DNA from: Dipteris shenzhenensis
Lineage: Eukaryota; Polypodiophyta; Polypodiopsida; Gleicheniales
Direction: 5' to 3' (one strand)
DNA: 64,000 nt
NCBI GenBank assembly: GCA_047967505.1
Contig: CM106539.1
Shown: in pieces, positions 30,065-43,240 of the stretch
How positions within the stretch are numbered: the first letter of the stretch is position 1
Layout of the letters: the number at the start of each line of letters is the position of its first letter
Translations under genes and position numbers: made by a program
The notes under the pieces: generated by a model
What the model saw: only the letters and a program-made list of their open reading frames with translations
What the model was told of the DNA's origin: nothing
The model's database searches: none

Positions 30065-32104
30065 AAAAGCGAAAAATTGGACGGCTCTAACTATCCACTC
30101 TGGAAGTTCAAGATGAAGACCATCCTAAGCGCATACGAGCTTTGGGACACTGCTACTGGGGTGGACGTGAGGCCGGTTGCGAGACTGGATCCAGCCAATG
30201 TAGGACAACAGATAGTATCAATTGTGGATGAGATTCTCACGTGGACAAGAAGAAATGCAGATGCGCTGTGTTCTATTGTCTGCAGTGTTAGTGATTCTGT
30301 CATGGCATTAATTCAACATGTCACCACAGCGGAGGAGGCATGGATGGTCTTGAAAAATTAGTACGAGACCACGAATCAGATGCACATTCAGAATCTGGAG
30401 ACTCAACTTGCGAACGAGAAGTTGTCTGAGTCTGAAGCCGCAGAGAAGTTCATCACCAAGGTGAAGAATCTGCGCGATCAGATGACTGCGATTGGCATCA
30501 CCATCACCAGCGAGAATCTAGCACGAAGGTGCATACGGATTCTCCCACCAAAGTACGATGGTCTTGTTATGGCACTGAATACATAGAACAGAAATCCGCC
30601 CCTCAACTTTGAGGATTTTAGCGCGATGCTTCTGGAGGAGGAGATGCATCAAAAGACAAGGACTGGAGAAGATTCGGCTTTCTGGACCTGATCAAAGAAA
30701 GGTCTGTAAGGACTCTGGTAACCCATCTTCTTCTGATGATAAAAAGAGAAAGAAGAAGATCAAGTGCTTCTATTGCAACAAGGCAGGGCACAAGTAGAAT
30801 GAGTGCCGAAAGAAGATTGCAGATGAGAAGAACGGAGTTCTGCAGAAAGATGGAGACGGAAGCTTTGGGTGGTTCCTACTACTTCATGACGCTGATCGAC
30901 GACTACAGTATAAGGATATGGATATACTTCTTGAAGACTAAAGACGAGGCTTTTAGTAGGTTCAAGGAATGGCATGTAATGGTCGAGAAAGAAACGGGGA
31001 GGAAGGTGAAGAAGCTGAGATCAGACAGAGGTGGAGAGTTCACATCAACTGAATTCGAAAGTTACTGCAAAAGTCACGGAATCAAGAGGCAGAAACCCTC
31101 GCCACATACATCACAGCAAAATGGAGTAGAAGAACGCAAGATGCGCATCATTACATCCTAAATCGTAGCTACACGAAGGCTGTGAATGGGATGACTCCAC
31201 TGCAAGCCTTTTCTGGTAAGAAACCTTCAGCTGCACATTTCAGAGTTTTGGATGTGACTGTTTTGTGCATGTCCCTGATGCTACCAGGACCAAATGGGAA
31301 CCGAAGAGCCGGAAGTGTATTTTCTTGGGCTACAGTGAAGAGGCGAAGGGTTACCATCTCTATAACCCTAATACCAAGAAGGTAATTGTAAGTCGCGATG
31401 TGGTCTTCTCAGAACAGCCGCATCAATTGGAGGAGGATGCTTCCTTCCCAAACAACGAGGACCAAGATATCCAACAGCAGACCGAACTCCCCCAACGGTG
31501 CTTGGGAGGATTCAAGACAAAGAAGATGAAGAAGAGCCTGTAGAACCACAATGGCAACGGCCATTCGCGAAGTGGGTAAAGCAGCTTTTGGACGATAGAG
31601 AACCTCCAGCCATTGAGGAGGAACCATCCGAACACCGCCGGTCCAAGAGATTAGAGGAGCAAAGAAGGGCGCAGGAACACTTGGTCAACTATGCTTTGAT
31701 GATAGAAGTGATCCGTGCTGATGAACCCAAGTGTCTTGAAGAGGCACAGGGTGATGATAGGTGGATGGAGGCTATGCAGTCGGAGTATGGGTCCATAATG
31801 AAGAACAACACTTGGGACCTTGTGAATGGACCACCAAAACGCAAGGTAATCGGAACCAAGTGGGTGTACAAGACCAAGTACAAGTCCGACGGCATGTTGG
31901 ATAAGTATAAGGCTTGACTCATGGCAAAAGGATTTGCACAGGTACATGGTTTTGATTATCAAGATACTTTTGCTCCCACTGCTCGACTAACCACAATCCA
32001 CAGTGTTTTGGCTTTAGCTGCCCAGGGAAGTTGGCCCGTGTTTCAAATGGATGTGAAATCCGCCTTTCTGAATGGAGATCTCAAGGAGGAGGTATATGTG
32101 TGTG
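30065..32104 (+). pseudogene. Copia-C gag-pol, first half, deleted and broken
   Basis: Gag: DGSNYPLWKFKMKTILSAYE then AWMVLKN with a stop and continuation to 30586. Knuckle CFYCNKAGHK (stop) NEC near 30768-30805. The protease and pre-integrase zinc domain are absent: the frame passes directly to integrase core SYYFMTLIDDYS (30880), LRSDRGGEFTS and SQQNGVEERK. A further loss of about 30-40 codons near 31158 precedes NGMTPLQAFSGKKPS and KCIFLGYSEEAKGYHLYN. Reverse transcriptase begins NNTWDLVNGPPKRKVIGTKW (31804) and breaks off in KSAFLNGDLKEEVYV. Not able to mobilise itself. Confidence 0.85.
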
Positions 32105-32109
32105 GGGGT

Positions 32110-32273
32110 TAGGGTTCACCTATTCCTTTTGTACTTAGAGAGAGAGTTCTTTTGGTTTTCAAAACAAAGAAGAGCAAAACTGTTTTCAGCCTCCACCTTT
32201 GTGTGTATTCCCCCATTGTGTATGTGAGAAAGCTGCAAATGAGACTCCTTATTGCTCTCCCACTCTCTTCACA
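32110..32273 (+). repeat. Copia-A 5' LTR, distal part
   Basis: Matches the 3' LTR from TAGGGTTCACC to CTCTTCACA; the first approximately 200 bases are missing here and found at 58601-58799. Confidence 0.9.
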
Positions 32274-32285
32274 TGGTATTAGACC
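32274..32285 (+). promoter_or_regulatory. Copia-A primer binding site
   Basis: TGGTATTAGACC, 10 of 12 matches to the usual initiator-Met site TGGTATCAGAGC. Confidence 0.8.
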
Positions 32286-32767
32286 TCGGTTCGTGGTAAG
32301 GAGCTCAAGAAAGCAAACCAAGTTCGTGGTGTCTTGGTAAGAGGATTAGTGTTGCTTTCCTTTTTCGAGTTTGGGAGCAAATCTCTACAGGTAGCACAGC
32401 CGGAAAGTGCAAGAGTGCATTGTCTCAGATTGGGACGCCCTTCGCGGTGTGGCGAGAGGGTAGTATATGCTGCGGGGCCCTTTTTGGTGGCAGAAGTTTT
32501 CCATAGGCACTCAGAAAAGTGCCTTGGTTTTTGCCGTGCGACCACTGTTCCGCAAGTCAGTGAAAAGTTGCCACAAAAATTGCATCGTATGCCTGTGCGC
32601 ACAGATATTGGGAGTGACAAAATCATTCTTATTGCCTGTTGATGCAAAATTGTCACAAGGAAGTGATTGTGTGGTCAAATACCACGTTCATCAATTTTGC
32701 AGATTTGCCCTTGTGAGACAGAAGTTGTGTTTTTTACAGTGACAAAATATTTTTGCAGTGTTCTGTA

Positions 32768-35700
32768 ATGGCGTCTGATGCTCTTTCATAGATAGTCACT
32801 AAAAATCTTTACAAGAACAACTTCCAAGCATGGAAGTTTAGAATGACGAATTTCCTTAAGGGAAAAGGCTATTGGGAGTTCATTACTGGAGCTAAACAAG
32901 AACCACTTATTCCTAATATTCCCAATCAACAGGAGTTGCACGCATTTAAAGGCTGGAATGAGAGAGCCAGAAAAGTTATGTACTGGCTATCTATCAGTAT
33001 TTCAGATTCTATGATTGTGTATATTCACGATGCAAGCACGCCAAAGGAGGCATGGGATACTTTGACAAAAATGTATTATAGCACAAATACGCAAGCCAAG
33101 AAAATGCAACTCAAGCAAGAGTTGCATAATGTGCAAAGAGAAAATATGAGCATCAATGACTACCACATGAAGGTGAAGAAGATTGTAGATGCACTTGCTT
33201 CTATTGGGTCGCCAGTGGAAGATGATGATTTAGTTTCTGTGACCTTGAATGGTCTAGGAAAGGATTATGCACAATTCTGTACATCCATTGCTGTTCGTGA
33301 AAATTTTCCTGAGTTTGAGGAGTTGATTTCTCTTCTAATTTTTGAAGAGCAGAGAAATGGTGATGCATCTTCTTCAAGAGGAACTTCAAAAGAAACTGTC
33401 TTCTACTCAAATGCTGGAAGAGGTAGAGGCAGAGGTAGAGCAAGCCACGATTTGGAGGCCATGGCAAAAATCAGAATATGCAGCAAATTCAAGAAAACCA
33501 GTCCTATGGAGGAGGACGTGGTAACTTTAGAGGCAGGGGGAGCCAAAGAGGTCGTGGTGGATGGTAGAGAGGCCAAAATGCAAACAACAATGTTGAATGC
33601 TACTACTGTGGTAAAATGGGTCATATGGTTAAAGACTGCTATAAAAAGTAGAATGACATCATGACTAGAAAATTGTAGCAAGGCAATTATGCATCCTCTA
33701 GTAGACAAGGTGATGACAGAAATGAGCATTGTTTATGGTGCAACACATGACCAATTCTGTGACAAGTGCAAAAGAAAGCAATGATGTGTGGTATGTTGAC
33801 TCAGGTGCGTCAAACCACATGACAAGTCATGCAGAATGGATGCAGGATGCAAGGAAAATGGAAAGAGTAGGATTTGTGGAGACTGGTGATGATATTGCAC
33901 ATCCTATTGTGCAAATTGGTAAAATTCCTTTGTCTATGCAGGATGGGAAAAAGAAATACTTGTCTTATGCATTTCATGTCCCGAATATCACCAAGAACCC
34001 AATTTCTATTGGTCAAATGGTTGAGCAAGGCTTGTAGGTCAGATTTAATCCTGATGGATGCTTTGTTGAGGATATGAAAAATAAAGGTCGCTTGATAGCA
34101 AAAGGGAAGAAGAAGGGTAGGATGTTTATGTTTGATGTGGACATGCTTGAATTGAGTGCAGCAACGTTTGCACATGGGACCGGTGTAGTTGCAGATATTG
34201 ATATCTGGCATAAACGCATTGGTCATGTTAATGTACAACTTAAATTAATGCAGGCCCAAAATATTGTTGCAGGATTGCCTAAGTTCAAGGTTGCAGAAAT
34301 GCATAAGGTATGTGAAGCCTGTCAATTTGGAAAATAGGCAAGGAAACCATTTCCTAGAAATGTTCAAGAGAGTAAGAGGCCATTAGAATTAATCCACTCT
34401 GATGTGTGGACTACTAAAGCTGCATCTATTGGAGGCTGTCATTATTTTGTCACTTTTATTGATGACTACAGTAGAAAAGTTTGGGTGTATTTTATGAAAA
34501 AGAAAAGTGAAGTGTTTGGGCATCTCACAGCTTTTAAAGCTATGGTTGAGAAAGAAACATGCCTGCAAATAAAATGCCTAAGGTCAGATGGAGGGAGAGT
34601 ACCTCTCAAATGAGTTTGCAAGGTTCCTGCAGGAGCATGGCATAAAGCAGCAATATTCATGCAGTCATACCCCACAGCAAAATGGACTTGCAGAAAGGAA
34701 AAACAGGCATATTGGAGAGGTATCTCGTGCCATGCTCAACGAAAAAGACCTGCCAGATTATGATTGGGCTGAAGCAGTTGCTACAGCAGTCTACATAATG
34801 AACAAGACTCCCACTGCAGCAATACATGGCATGACGCGAGAGGAGAGGTATACTGGTAGGAAACTAGATATTTCTCATTTGAAAGTTTTTGGTTGCATTG
34901 CCTATGTTCATGTGCCAGATGAGTTGAGATCCAAGTTGGATCCAAAAGCTGAGAAGTGCATCTTTATTGGTTATTCTCTGCAGTAGAAAGGGTATAGATA
35001 CTATAACCCTTCTACTCGTAAGCCTACAGTGAGCAGAGATGTTGTTTTTTATGAGATGCTCAAGCAACTAGTATAAACCAGTAAATGTGATTGATGATGT
35101 AGATGCACAAAATGGTAATGCTCCACAGAATTCACAGCAGCAATCACAAAATATTAGTGGACCTGTAGTGTCCTCTAGCAGTGGTTCACATACTTCGCCA
35201 TGGACAGGCAAATTGAGATTAGGAGGATCTCCTCAAAGCAATGCAGATAGTGGTATGCAAGTATCACAAAAAGGAAAAGAGAAAGTAGATCAGCCCATGT
35301 TTGATGTGAATGCAGGTCACTCTTATGTGGATGGTGAATCCAGTGGCTCAGAACAAAGCCTTGATGATGAGTTGGGTATTCCTTCTATTGTTACACCTGG
35401 AGTAAGGAACACAAGGGATGTTTTGAGAGCACCTGGTAGTGAGGCTATTTTGCACAGGTCTACCAGATTTAAGTATCCTGTGGATAGGATGAAATATGAT
35501 GGATTTACAGCCATTCACTATGCCTATATGGTCAAAGTGATACATGAACCAGAACCCACTTCTTTTGAGCAAGCCATGGGAAAAGAAAAATGGGAGAAAG
35601 CCACGGATGAAGAAATGCCTTGGAAGCAAATGCTACATGGAAATTGGTGCCTTTGCCTAAAGACAAGAATGCAATTGGCGGCAAGTGGGTTTATAAGGTG

Positions 35701-37125
35701 AAGCACAATGTAGATGGTTTTGAGAACAGATACAAGGCAAGATTAGTTGTCAAGGGGTATGCACAAACATATGGCATTGATTATGAAGAGACATTTAGTC
35801 TGGTTGCAAAGATGGCAACTGTAAGAGCAGTCATTGCTATGGCTGCATCAAAGAAATGGTCTTTACATCAGATGGATAGCAATGGATGCATCAAAGAAAT
35901 AATCTTCACATCAGATGGATGTAAAGAATGCCTTCTTGCATGGTGGCAAGAAGAGGTCTATATGGAGTAGCCACCAGGTTATGTGCATGCTGTTCTCATC
36001 CTGAGTTTGTTTGCAGGAGGTTGAAGAAAGCCTTGTATGGCTTGAAGCAAGCACCCAGAGCTGACAAGATAGGACACTATCTTGTCACTATTGGCTTTCA
36101 AATTTCCAAGGCAGATTTCTCACTTTATGTGAGAAAAACAGAGAAAGGCATTATGCAGCAGCTTGTCATTTATGTTGATGATTTGATCATCACAGGTGAT
36201 AGTGATGAAGATATCCTTCATGTGAAAATGCTATTGAAGCAGAAGTTTGAGATGAAGGATTTGGGAGAGTTGCGTTACTTCTTGGGCATTGAGGTGATTA
36301 GATCCACAAGTGGGATATGGCTCTTGCAGAGGCAGTATCGATTGGACATGCTGTCCAAATATGGGATGACAGCAGGCTGCAAGCCTATTTTAGTTCCTTT
36401 GGAGCAGAATGTGAAGTTGAGCGCAGATGCAGGTGAGCTTCTAGAAGACCCTACTATGTACAGACGCATAGTAGGAAGTTTGATTTATATGACTATTAGG
36501 AGGCCAGATTTGAGCTATGCTATTGGGTTGGTAAGTCAGTTTATGCAAGCTCCAAGGAAACCGCATTTGGATGCGGCTAGATGCATAATGAGGTATGTGA
36601 AGTCCACAGTGCAGTATGGACTATTTTATGAGATTGGGTTCAGATACAGTTGCATGGATACACTGATGCTGATTGGGTTGGTAGTATTTCTGATAGACGA
36701 TCTACGAGTGGATATGTGTTCTCTTTTGGGAGTGCTGCAGTCACTTGGAGCAGCAAGAAATAGCCTATAGTTGCCTTGTCGAGCACAGAGGCTGAGTACA
36801 GTGGTGCAGCAATGGCTACATGTGAGGTAGCTTGGTTGTGTAAGCTACTTTATGATATGCATTAGTCTACAGATGGGCCATATGTCATTTATTATGACAA
36901 CATGAGCGGTATACACTTGGCAAATAACCCAGTCTATCATGCTAGAACAAAGCACATTGAGGTGCATTATCACTATGTGCGGGAGAAGGTTCTAGTAGGT
37001 TTTATTGATCTAGTTTATGTCAGCACAGAGGATCAGGTAGTTGACATATTTACGAAGGCATTGGGTGCAGAGAAGCTGCACAAGTTTAGAGATCTGCTTG
37101 GTGTGCAGGAATTGGGATTGAGCTC
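32768..37125 (+). pseudogene. Copia-A gag-pol, nearly full length but broken
   Basis: Gag from ATG 32768 (stop at codon 8, TAG) continues open to about 33450: FQAWKFRMTNFLKGKGYW, then a GRGRGRGR stretch and the knuckle CYYCGKMGHMVKDC (about 33600) in a shifted frame. Protease VDSGASNHMTS (33798). Pre-integrase zinc region HKRIGHV...CEACQFGK, integrase FVTFIDDYS and QQNGLAERKNRHIGE (34677). Reverse transcriptase [11 protein letters not shown] (35679), LKQAPRA (36043), YVDDLIITG (36173). RNase H STEAEYSGAA (36782) and HARTKHIEVHYHYVREK (36940). Several stops, frameshifts, and a roughly 45-base imperfect duplication at 35843-35925 disrupt it. Confidence 0.9.
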
Positions 37126-37134
37126 GAGGGGGAG

Positions 37135-37423
37135 TTTTGAGATATCGAGCTCCACTCGCGATATGCCAGGGTGACCGTTGTGCATTTATGTCACCGACTT
37201 GTTAGCTGCAGATGCGGTTGGTGCACCGCCCATGAATTTAATAGCTAGATGACATCTATTTTTATGTACTCAAGTTAGTGGCTCAGTTAGTATGCCACCT
37301 AGGTTAGCTGAGTTTGGTTTGAGACCCACATATAGGGTTCACCTATTCCTTTTGTACTTAGAGAGAGAGTTCTTTTGGTTTTCAAAATGAAGAAGAGGAA
37401 AACTGTTTTCAGCCTCCACCTTT
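37135..37423 (+). repeat. Copia-A 3' LTR, first part
   Basis: TTTTGAGATATCG (the usual TG start is mutated) to CCACCTTT, where CACTA-1 is inserted; it resumes at 46552-46624. Total LTR about 362 bases. Confidence 0.9.
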
Positions 37424-37519
37424 CACTACTACACACGGATCCTATTGCGACGTTTACGTATCGACATTTAGCGCCCGCTTAGCGCTAATCGTCGGTATGA
37501 AAAGCGGGTTTCCTAAAGC

Positions 37520-37640
37520 GTCGCTATATAGCGACTGTTGCTAAAAGTCGCTATATAACGACATTTATAAAGGTCGCTATATAGCAACTTTTAAATGTCG
37601 CTATATAGCGACACTGATATACTATTTTATAGCGACATTT
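37520..37640. repeat. CACTA-1 left subterminal palindrome array
   Basis: Copies of GTCGCTATATAGCGAC at 37520-37535, 37547-37562 (one mismatch), 37573-37588 (one mismatch), 37597-37612 and a half copy near 37626-37636. In En/Spm such subterminal repeats bind the element's accessory protein (family knowledge). Confidence 0.9.
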
Positions 37641-37898
37641 TCCAGAGGTTTTTTTTTTTAATAAGCCTTAAAAGTTAGTTTTTTCCAATGACAAATTTTT
37701 TTAAATTTTCATACATGTTTGATCTCATAGAGAATAAAAAAATGAGAGCATGTATATCAAGCCTTTGAAGCTCATATATTCATGTCGAAGTTTGAGATGA
37801 GAAAAATCAATTAAGAGCATTTACATCAACTGTTTCATCTTGAGCCAAGTCTAAGGCGCCAAACAAGTCTATCTCCAACTCTATACCGAGTTGATCTC

Positions 37899-40800
37899 CT
37901 ATATCATCATCGTACGTTCACCTAAAAGTATTTGATCATCTTCTTCAATAAAGTGTGGTGATTCTTGATGATCGTTGTCTTCTTCCTCAATATCGTGATC
38001 TCCATCTTCCTCCCGTGCGATGTCATTATGCACATCTTCCTCTTGGCTCATATGGTGATCTACATCTTCTTCTTTAGATTCATCAATTGGATCTCGCATT
38101 GGTAGTGGCATCTCCATATCCACATCTCGGTCTTCAAAAATTTGCTTACTTCGTGGTGCAACTTGGATCACGTACCACCATCTTGGATCAGAACGATCCG
38201 GATGAAAAACCACCTATATTGAAGATGGGTGCCAAATGTCGTCAATTATATATATGAAATTATGATCAAGTACATGTATCAATGGACTTTAAAAATGAAA
38301 GCTTTGATTAATTAAATCATTAGTATGCACCTGCTCACAGTGCTCGGGAAGAACAAAAGTATCACTTTCATCGGTCCAATGCTTGGTGGAGTCTATTGCA
38401 AAGAGACCGCTACTATCTTTTCTCACTGTCGCATGGGGACCGTTGTAAATAGTTCTAAACCATTTTACATCAAGAATGAAAATACTAAATCGTCTGAAAT
38501 CAACTTCATAGATGTCGCGTATGGTTCCACAATAATCCAACTGTGAGGAGAGAAGATTGGTATCTGAAGCACTTTCTCGGCTATCTTGTGTGAAGTTAGC
38601 CATGACTCCACAATCATACGTGACTCTCTTTGAATCGATGCATTCCACGTGAAAATGTCGTCCATATGACCATAATGCACTGTACTTTTTATACTGTAAA
38701 AGAGCATCATTAAAACAATGAAGATGCATCTATTTTATAGCATATATTGCCACAAATAATTACTTAATTACGTCAAGAGGTAAGAAACTTACATGCACCA
38801 TACATCCAGATGATAACTCTCGCTCGCACTCGTTTATTGTCTCTCCATCACGTTCGGCTTTACGTAGAGCCAGTTGTAGCCAATCAAGTGACATGTGAGT
38901 AGGGAGAAGAGCCAGATCCCGTGGATATGGTTGTGATCGCCTGTACATTACTCTGAATCTCGTCCTTGCATTTATTCTTTCTGCTTTGGCCACTTCATAT
39001 CTCTCAGTCCACTTCTGCATCTCAGGGCTATTGAGGATACAAAACTTATTGAATTTCTCCATTTGCTCTTCGCTCATCTTTCTTTCAATCCCTTTTCCTT
39101 GGGGAACCTCGCCAACGATGCGATCATCATCCTTGTTATGCCATGCTTGCGACATATCGAGATCCATGGATGCAAGAAACTCTGTGATATATACTAATGA
39201 CTCTTGCACAAGCCATCCCTCTGCCATGCTTGCTTCTAGTCTTGCTCTTTGTCTTACAAATCCATTTAAAGTTTTCATAAGCCACTCGAGAAAAAACATC
39301 CATCGACTATGAATGGTACCTACTATAGCCACCTCATCAACTATGTGCACAAGCAAGTGGACTTGAGTTGTCATAATGCTCGAGGGAAAGTGCTTCTCAA
39401 GCAAGCATACGGCTTCGATGGATTCCACCCTAGCCTTCTCGATGCTCGATATGGAGATCTCTTTTTGAGATATCCACCTATTTCACATGTCCATGTAAGA
39501 TATTTTCATAATCAGTCTACAGATTAATCAGCTTAAATTGAAGAAAATACATTCAATGCGATTTGATAGTAAGCATACCTCACAATACCACAGATCTTGA
39601 ATATAGCATTTCTAACATCTTCTTGTAAGCACCCTTTTATTGTAATTGGGAGAATGAACTATCAAAGCAACAATGAAGTCATGTCAACAATATAACATAA
39701 TAATAACTACGCTAACGCATCACGATTATCGGTACACTAATTCTACTTAGAATACGTGTAAGACCTTGTACCAATCATGGGACTTGAGCCCACTAAGCTT
39801 ATTGTCCTTTGAAAATGCTCCTTTCAAGCAACGCATGTACCCTTTCGGTGTTTGAAAAGAGGCAATGTCTGCCTTGACCGCTGCCTCCTCCCTTGTAGAG
39901 AGGATCCACGTTGCTTTCGGGAGGACAACTTTTCCTTAAGCATGCACTTGGGGCCACAAACGAGACATCCTATTCATAGCACGCAAGTCTTCTCGCACTC
40001 CTCTTGAGTCCTTGGAACCAACCAAGTGTGCCCAAATAGTAGCCCCCACATTCTTGAAGATATGCATGGGATCCAAGAGATGATTGATTTGTAACTGACC
40101 CCAATAAGGAAGCTCGTGAAAGATCGATAGCCTCTTCATACTAGGAGGAGCCTTCCTCTCCATTCGCCCTCCAAGCTTGAATCCAGTCACTTGCCTTCAA
40201 ATATGATGGTGGTGGATCAAGCTGACCTCCACGTGCGAGATGGTCGAGCGGAAGGTATCGAGCATGACCTTCATAAACATTTTTCCTCATATGTTTGGAG
40301 TAGCGTGCAAGCGATTTCAGAGCTCATCCACAAATAGGACAAGCATGGTACCCACTTGTAACAAGTCCTACACGCGTGCATGAATGTGTTAGTACAAGAC
40401 ATGCGTACAAAAGAGAGTCAAAAAAGCATAATCCCTCATTGTACATGTAAAGACACAACCACGTACCTGCGCACTCTCCATATCCTGGGTAGTCATGCAT
40501 GGTCCACATCAAGATACCCCTGACCAAAATATCATTGGTATGTCTAGGAGCTCTGGAAATATCAAAGACCTACACTCCTCTCCATAAAATATGTAACTCC
40601 TCTATCAAAGGTGCCATGTACACGTCCATATTTTTTGCCTTGTACTTTCATAGCACAAGTAGTGCAAGCATGAGGTGTCCCTTTTTTATTGTTAGCCATG
40701 GTGGGATATTGTAATTCACCACGACTATGGGCCATGTCGACCAAGATGTTGAGCATAACCCGAAAGGATTCATGCTGTCCATGGCTAGCCCAAGATGTAA

Positions 40801-41889
40801 GTTGCGTGGCTCCCTCGCAAAGTCCGGCCACTGATTATCTATGTGCTTCCAAGCTGCACAATCTATGGGAATCCTCAATGTGTCATCAGTGGACCGATGA
40901 GATGCATGCCATGTCATCAACTCTGCTATGGATTTGCATCGGAACATGTGTTGTATTCTTGCAAAGTGTCTCAAGACCTTTACTGGTATCCGCTCACCCT
41001 GCAAGTCATCTCTATATCGTTGTTCCCCACACTTTGGATAACTAGCCAAATCTCCATGCTCACGACGAAAGAGAATACAATCATTACGGCAAGCATGGAT
41101 GGTATCATAATCCATACCCACCGTTGTTAGCATCTTTTTCGCCTCATCTCTTGATGCGGGCATGGTATTTGGTGCAGGCAACATCTTTTGGAGCAACCTA
41201 TGACAATTCAAAACATACATAGGCTTCGAACAATGATGATTCGGTATACACTATCCAAATGATGATTTGGTAAACAAACAATATCCAAATAATGAGTCAA
41301 ATTAATGCAAGAGCTAACCTCATTAAGGCCGAGACACTTGTATCCGACCACCCATACTTTACTTGTAGATTCAAGATTGAGAGACAAGCACGTAGTTTAG
41401 ACATCCTAGCACCCTCGTACAATTGTGTTGATTGCAACTCTCGCATTTTGACCTCAGACTCTGACATCACGTGTACATGGGATGTAGTGCCCCTAAAAAT
41501 GGAATCCATCATGTCGACCATACCCTCGTCATCATCCGGGAGACTATAGTCATGCTGAAAGTAAGAAGGTATATGCGTACCCTCATCACCCTCCTCATCC
41601 TGTTTTAAGATTTCGTGTAAATATAAGATCTTGTATTTCCTGGTATACAATAAGACTGCAAACTTAAATAGCTTTGACTTACCAATGGTCCATCAACATG
41701 TGCAACACCAATGGTGGGTACTAGCTCCGGCTCCTCCCCATACATCCGCAAGTGGCTCATGATAATACGACGTTGATGTCATACTTCTCGCTTGCAATGA
41801 GTGCAATGATAGTATAACCTCTCCGTAAGTCACTTCGTGCTCCCGGGCGTTGGCGCATCATCGGACGAGCTTCCACTCGTCCCTTCCAT
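37899..41889 (-). pseudogene. CACTA-1 TNP2-like transposase, spliced, with stops
   Basis: Right to left: start near 41889 (MEGTSGSSSDDAPT, stop at about codon 20); 41650-41297 with LYEGARMSKLRACLSILNL; 41220-40450 with LPAPNTMPASRDEAKKML, HACRNDCILFRREH, KVLRHFARIQHMF, WHASHRSTDD, NPFGLCSTSWSTWPIVVVNY, two in-frame stops (40648-40650 and about 40572), then NMDVYMAPLIEELHILW and MWTMHDYPGYG; 40190-39936 with LLDPMHIFKNVG; 39428-38760 (DUF4218-like, HLLVHIVDEV and EGWLVQESLVYITEFL); 38729-38289 and 38213-37899 (DUF4216-like, with RWWYVIQVAPR) and an acidic end. Gaps between blocks look like introns. Domain order matches plant TNP2 proteins; the stops make it non-functional as read. Confidence 0.85.
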
Positions 41890-41989
41890 CTACACTTATA
41901 AAATCACAACATAAGCATGAAAAAGAGATATTAACAGTTATAAAATAGCATCTATGAGCTTTTTTTCATGCTACAACAAAAAAGTGACT

Positions 41990-42101
41990 GTAAGCGTCGC
42001 TATATAGCGACCTTTTTGCTTTGTTCTGTCGCTATATAGCGACGTTTTTAAATAAAAACGTCGCTATATAGCGATGGATAAGCGTCGCTATATAGCGACG
42101 C
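41990..42101. repeat. CACTA-1 internal palindrome array between the two genes
   Basis: Four copies of GTCGCTATATAGCGAC (near 41996-42011, 42028-42043, 42060-42075 with one mismatch, 42084-42099), about 100 bases upstream of the transposase start and upstream of the accessory gene's leader. Position suggests a shared control region where the DNA-binding protein would also meet its own promoter (inference). Confidence 0.9.
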
Positions 42102-43240
42102 TGTGGGTTAAAACCCGAGACTCTCGTCGCGCGGTGCTTTCTTTAGCCTTTTCTCTAATCTCTCAAGTAAGCAAGCCAATCTCTCCTCCCACCTATTTTC
42201 GACGACCTCCCACCTATTTCCGACAACCTCCCACTCTATTCCCCACTCCTCACCCTTCTCCCAACTCTTGTACTCCCTCTCTACCCTTTTGCCTCTTCGG
42301 TTTCTTGAAAGGAATTTCTTCAAGAGGTGAGTTTGTTTCAACAATGTAGGTTGTTTGTTTGTTAGCTTTAGTTTTGTGAGTGCTTCTCCTTGTATTGCTA
42401 AACCTGTAAACTAGTTTTCATGCTTGTTTTCAAAGGATTGAAACAAAAAACGAGATTTTAAGAAAGAAAGAAGACTCACCTCTTTTTTCTGTATTTCTCT
42501 TCCTTCTCTTTCTCCTTGTCTCCTCAATCTCCTCCTTTCTTTGTCTCCTCAATCTCCTCCTTTCCTTGTCTCCTCAATCTCCTCCTTTGAATAGAGTTTC
42601 ATTCTTGTGGCGGTGCACATGGATGAAGGGGATTCTATGGCAAACCATAGCACTAAAATTCAAGATATGCATAAGCAATTGTTGAATATAGATTAAGTCA
42701 TTCCAGATCATTCCAGATTCGCAGCTTGTTTCCACTACATTGAACTCCTTATCAGAGTCTTATCTTTCCTTCCATGTGCCACTCAATTTATCTATGAGGT
42801 AAAATCAAAAGCCTCTCACTTTTCAAGAGGTGGTAGGAGACTCGAAGGAATATGTCAGCAAGTGCGCATAGTGGAAGCACACTTATGCTGCGAAAGATTT
42901 GTAATCTCCTCCTTCCTCTAACATCTTATTTGAAAAAATGGGTTGTTTCCTCTCTTTTGTAGGGCCAGTCCACAACATCGAGCAGGACGTACTATTTCAG
43001 GTAAGTGCTTTCTCTTTTTTCCATTTATTATTTTTGTTATTTCCATTGGCCTGCAGCTAGCGCCTTAAGCGCTAGCTGCAGTGATGGGCGTAGGAACCCT
43101 CTCTTCCCCTCAAACTCTTTCCTTCTTCCCTCCTTCAATCTATTTCCTCCTCTTTTTCCCTCTTTCCTTTTCCTCTTCTTCTCTCTTTCTTTCCCTCTTT
43201 TTCCCTCTTATTCTCTATTTCCCCCTTCTCTTATGCTCAT
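42102..43240 (+). other. CACTA-1 accessory-gene 5' region with a noncoding exon
   Basis: Pyrimidine-rich sequence without a coding frame. A likely 5' UTR exon at 42963-43000 is bounded by TTTTGTAG before and GTAAGTGC after; the next acceptor (ATGTTAG) is at 44455, just before the ATG at 44458. That implies a 1.45-kb leader intron. Confidence 0.45.

Larger units (their letters stand above)
29223..32104 (+). mobile_element. Ty1/copia 'copia-C', 5' half
   Basis: Complete 5' LTR, primer site, gag and the first half of pol, stopping abruptly in reverse transcriptase at about 32104, where copia-A LTR sequence begins. The missing second half is at 50842-52750 on the other strand. Rejoined length is about 4.8 kb, normal for copia. 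Confidence 0.9.
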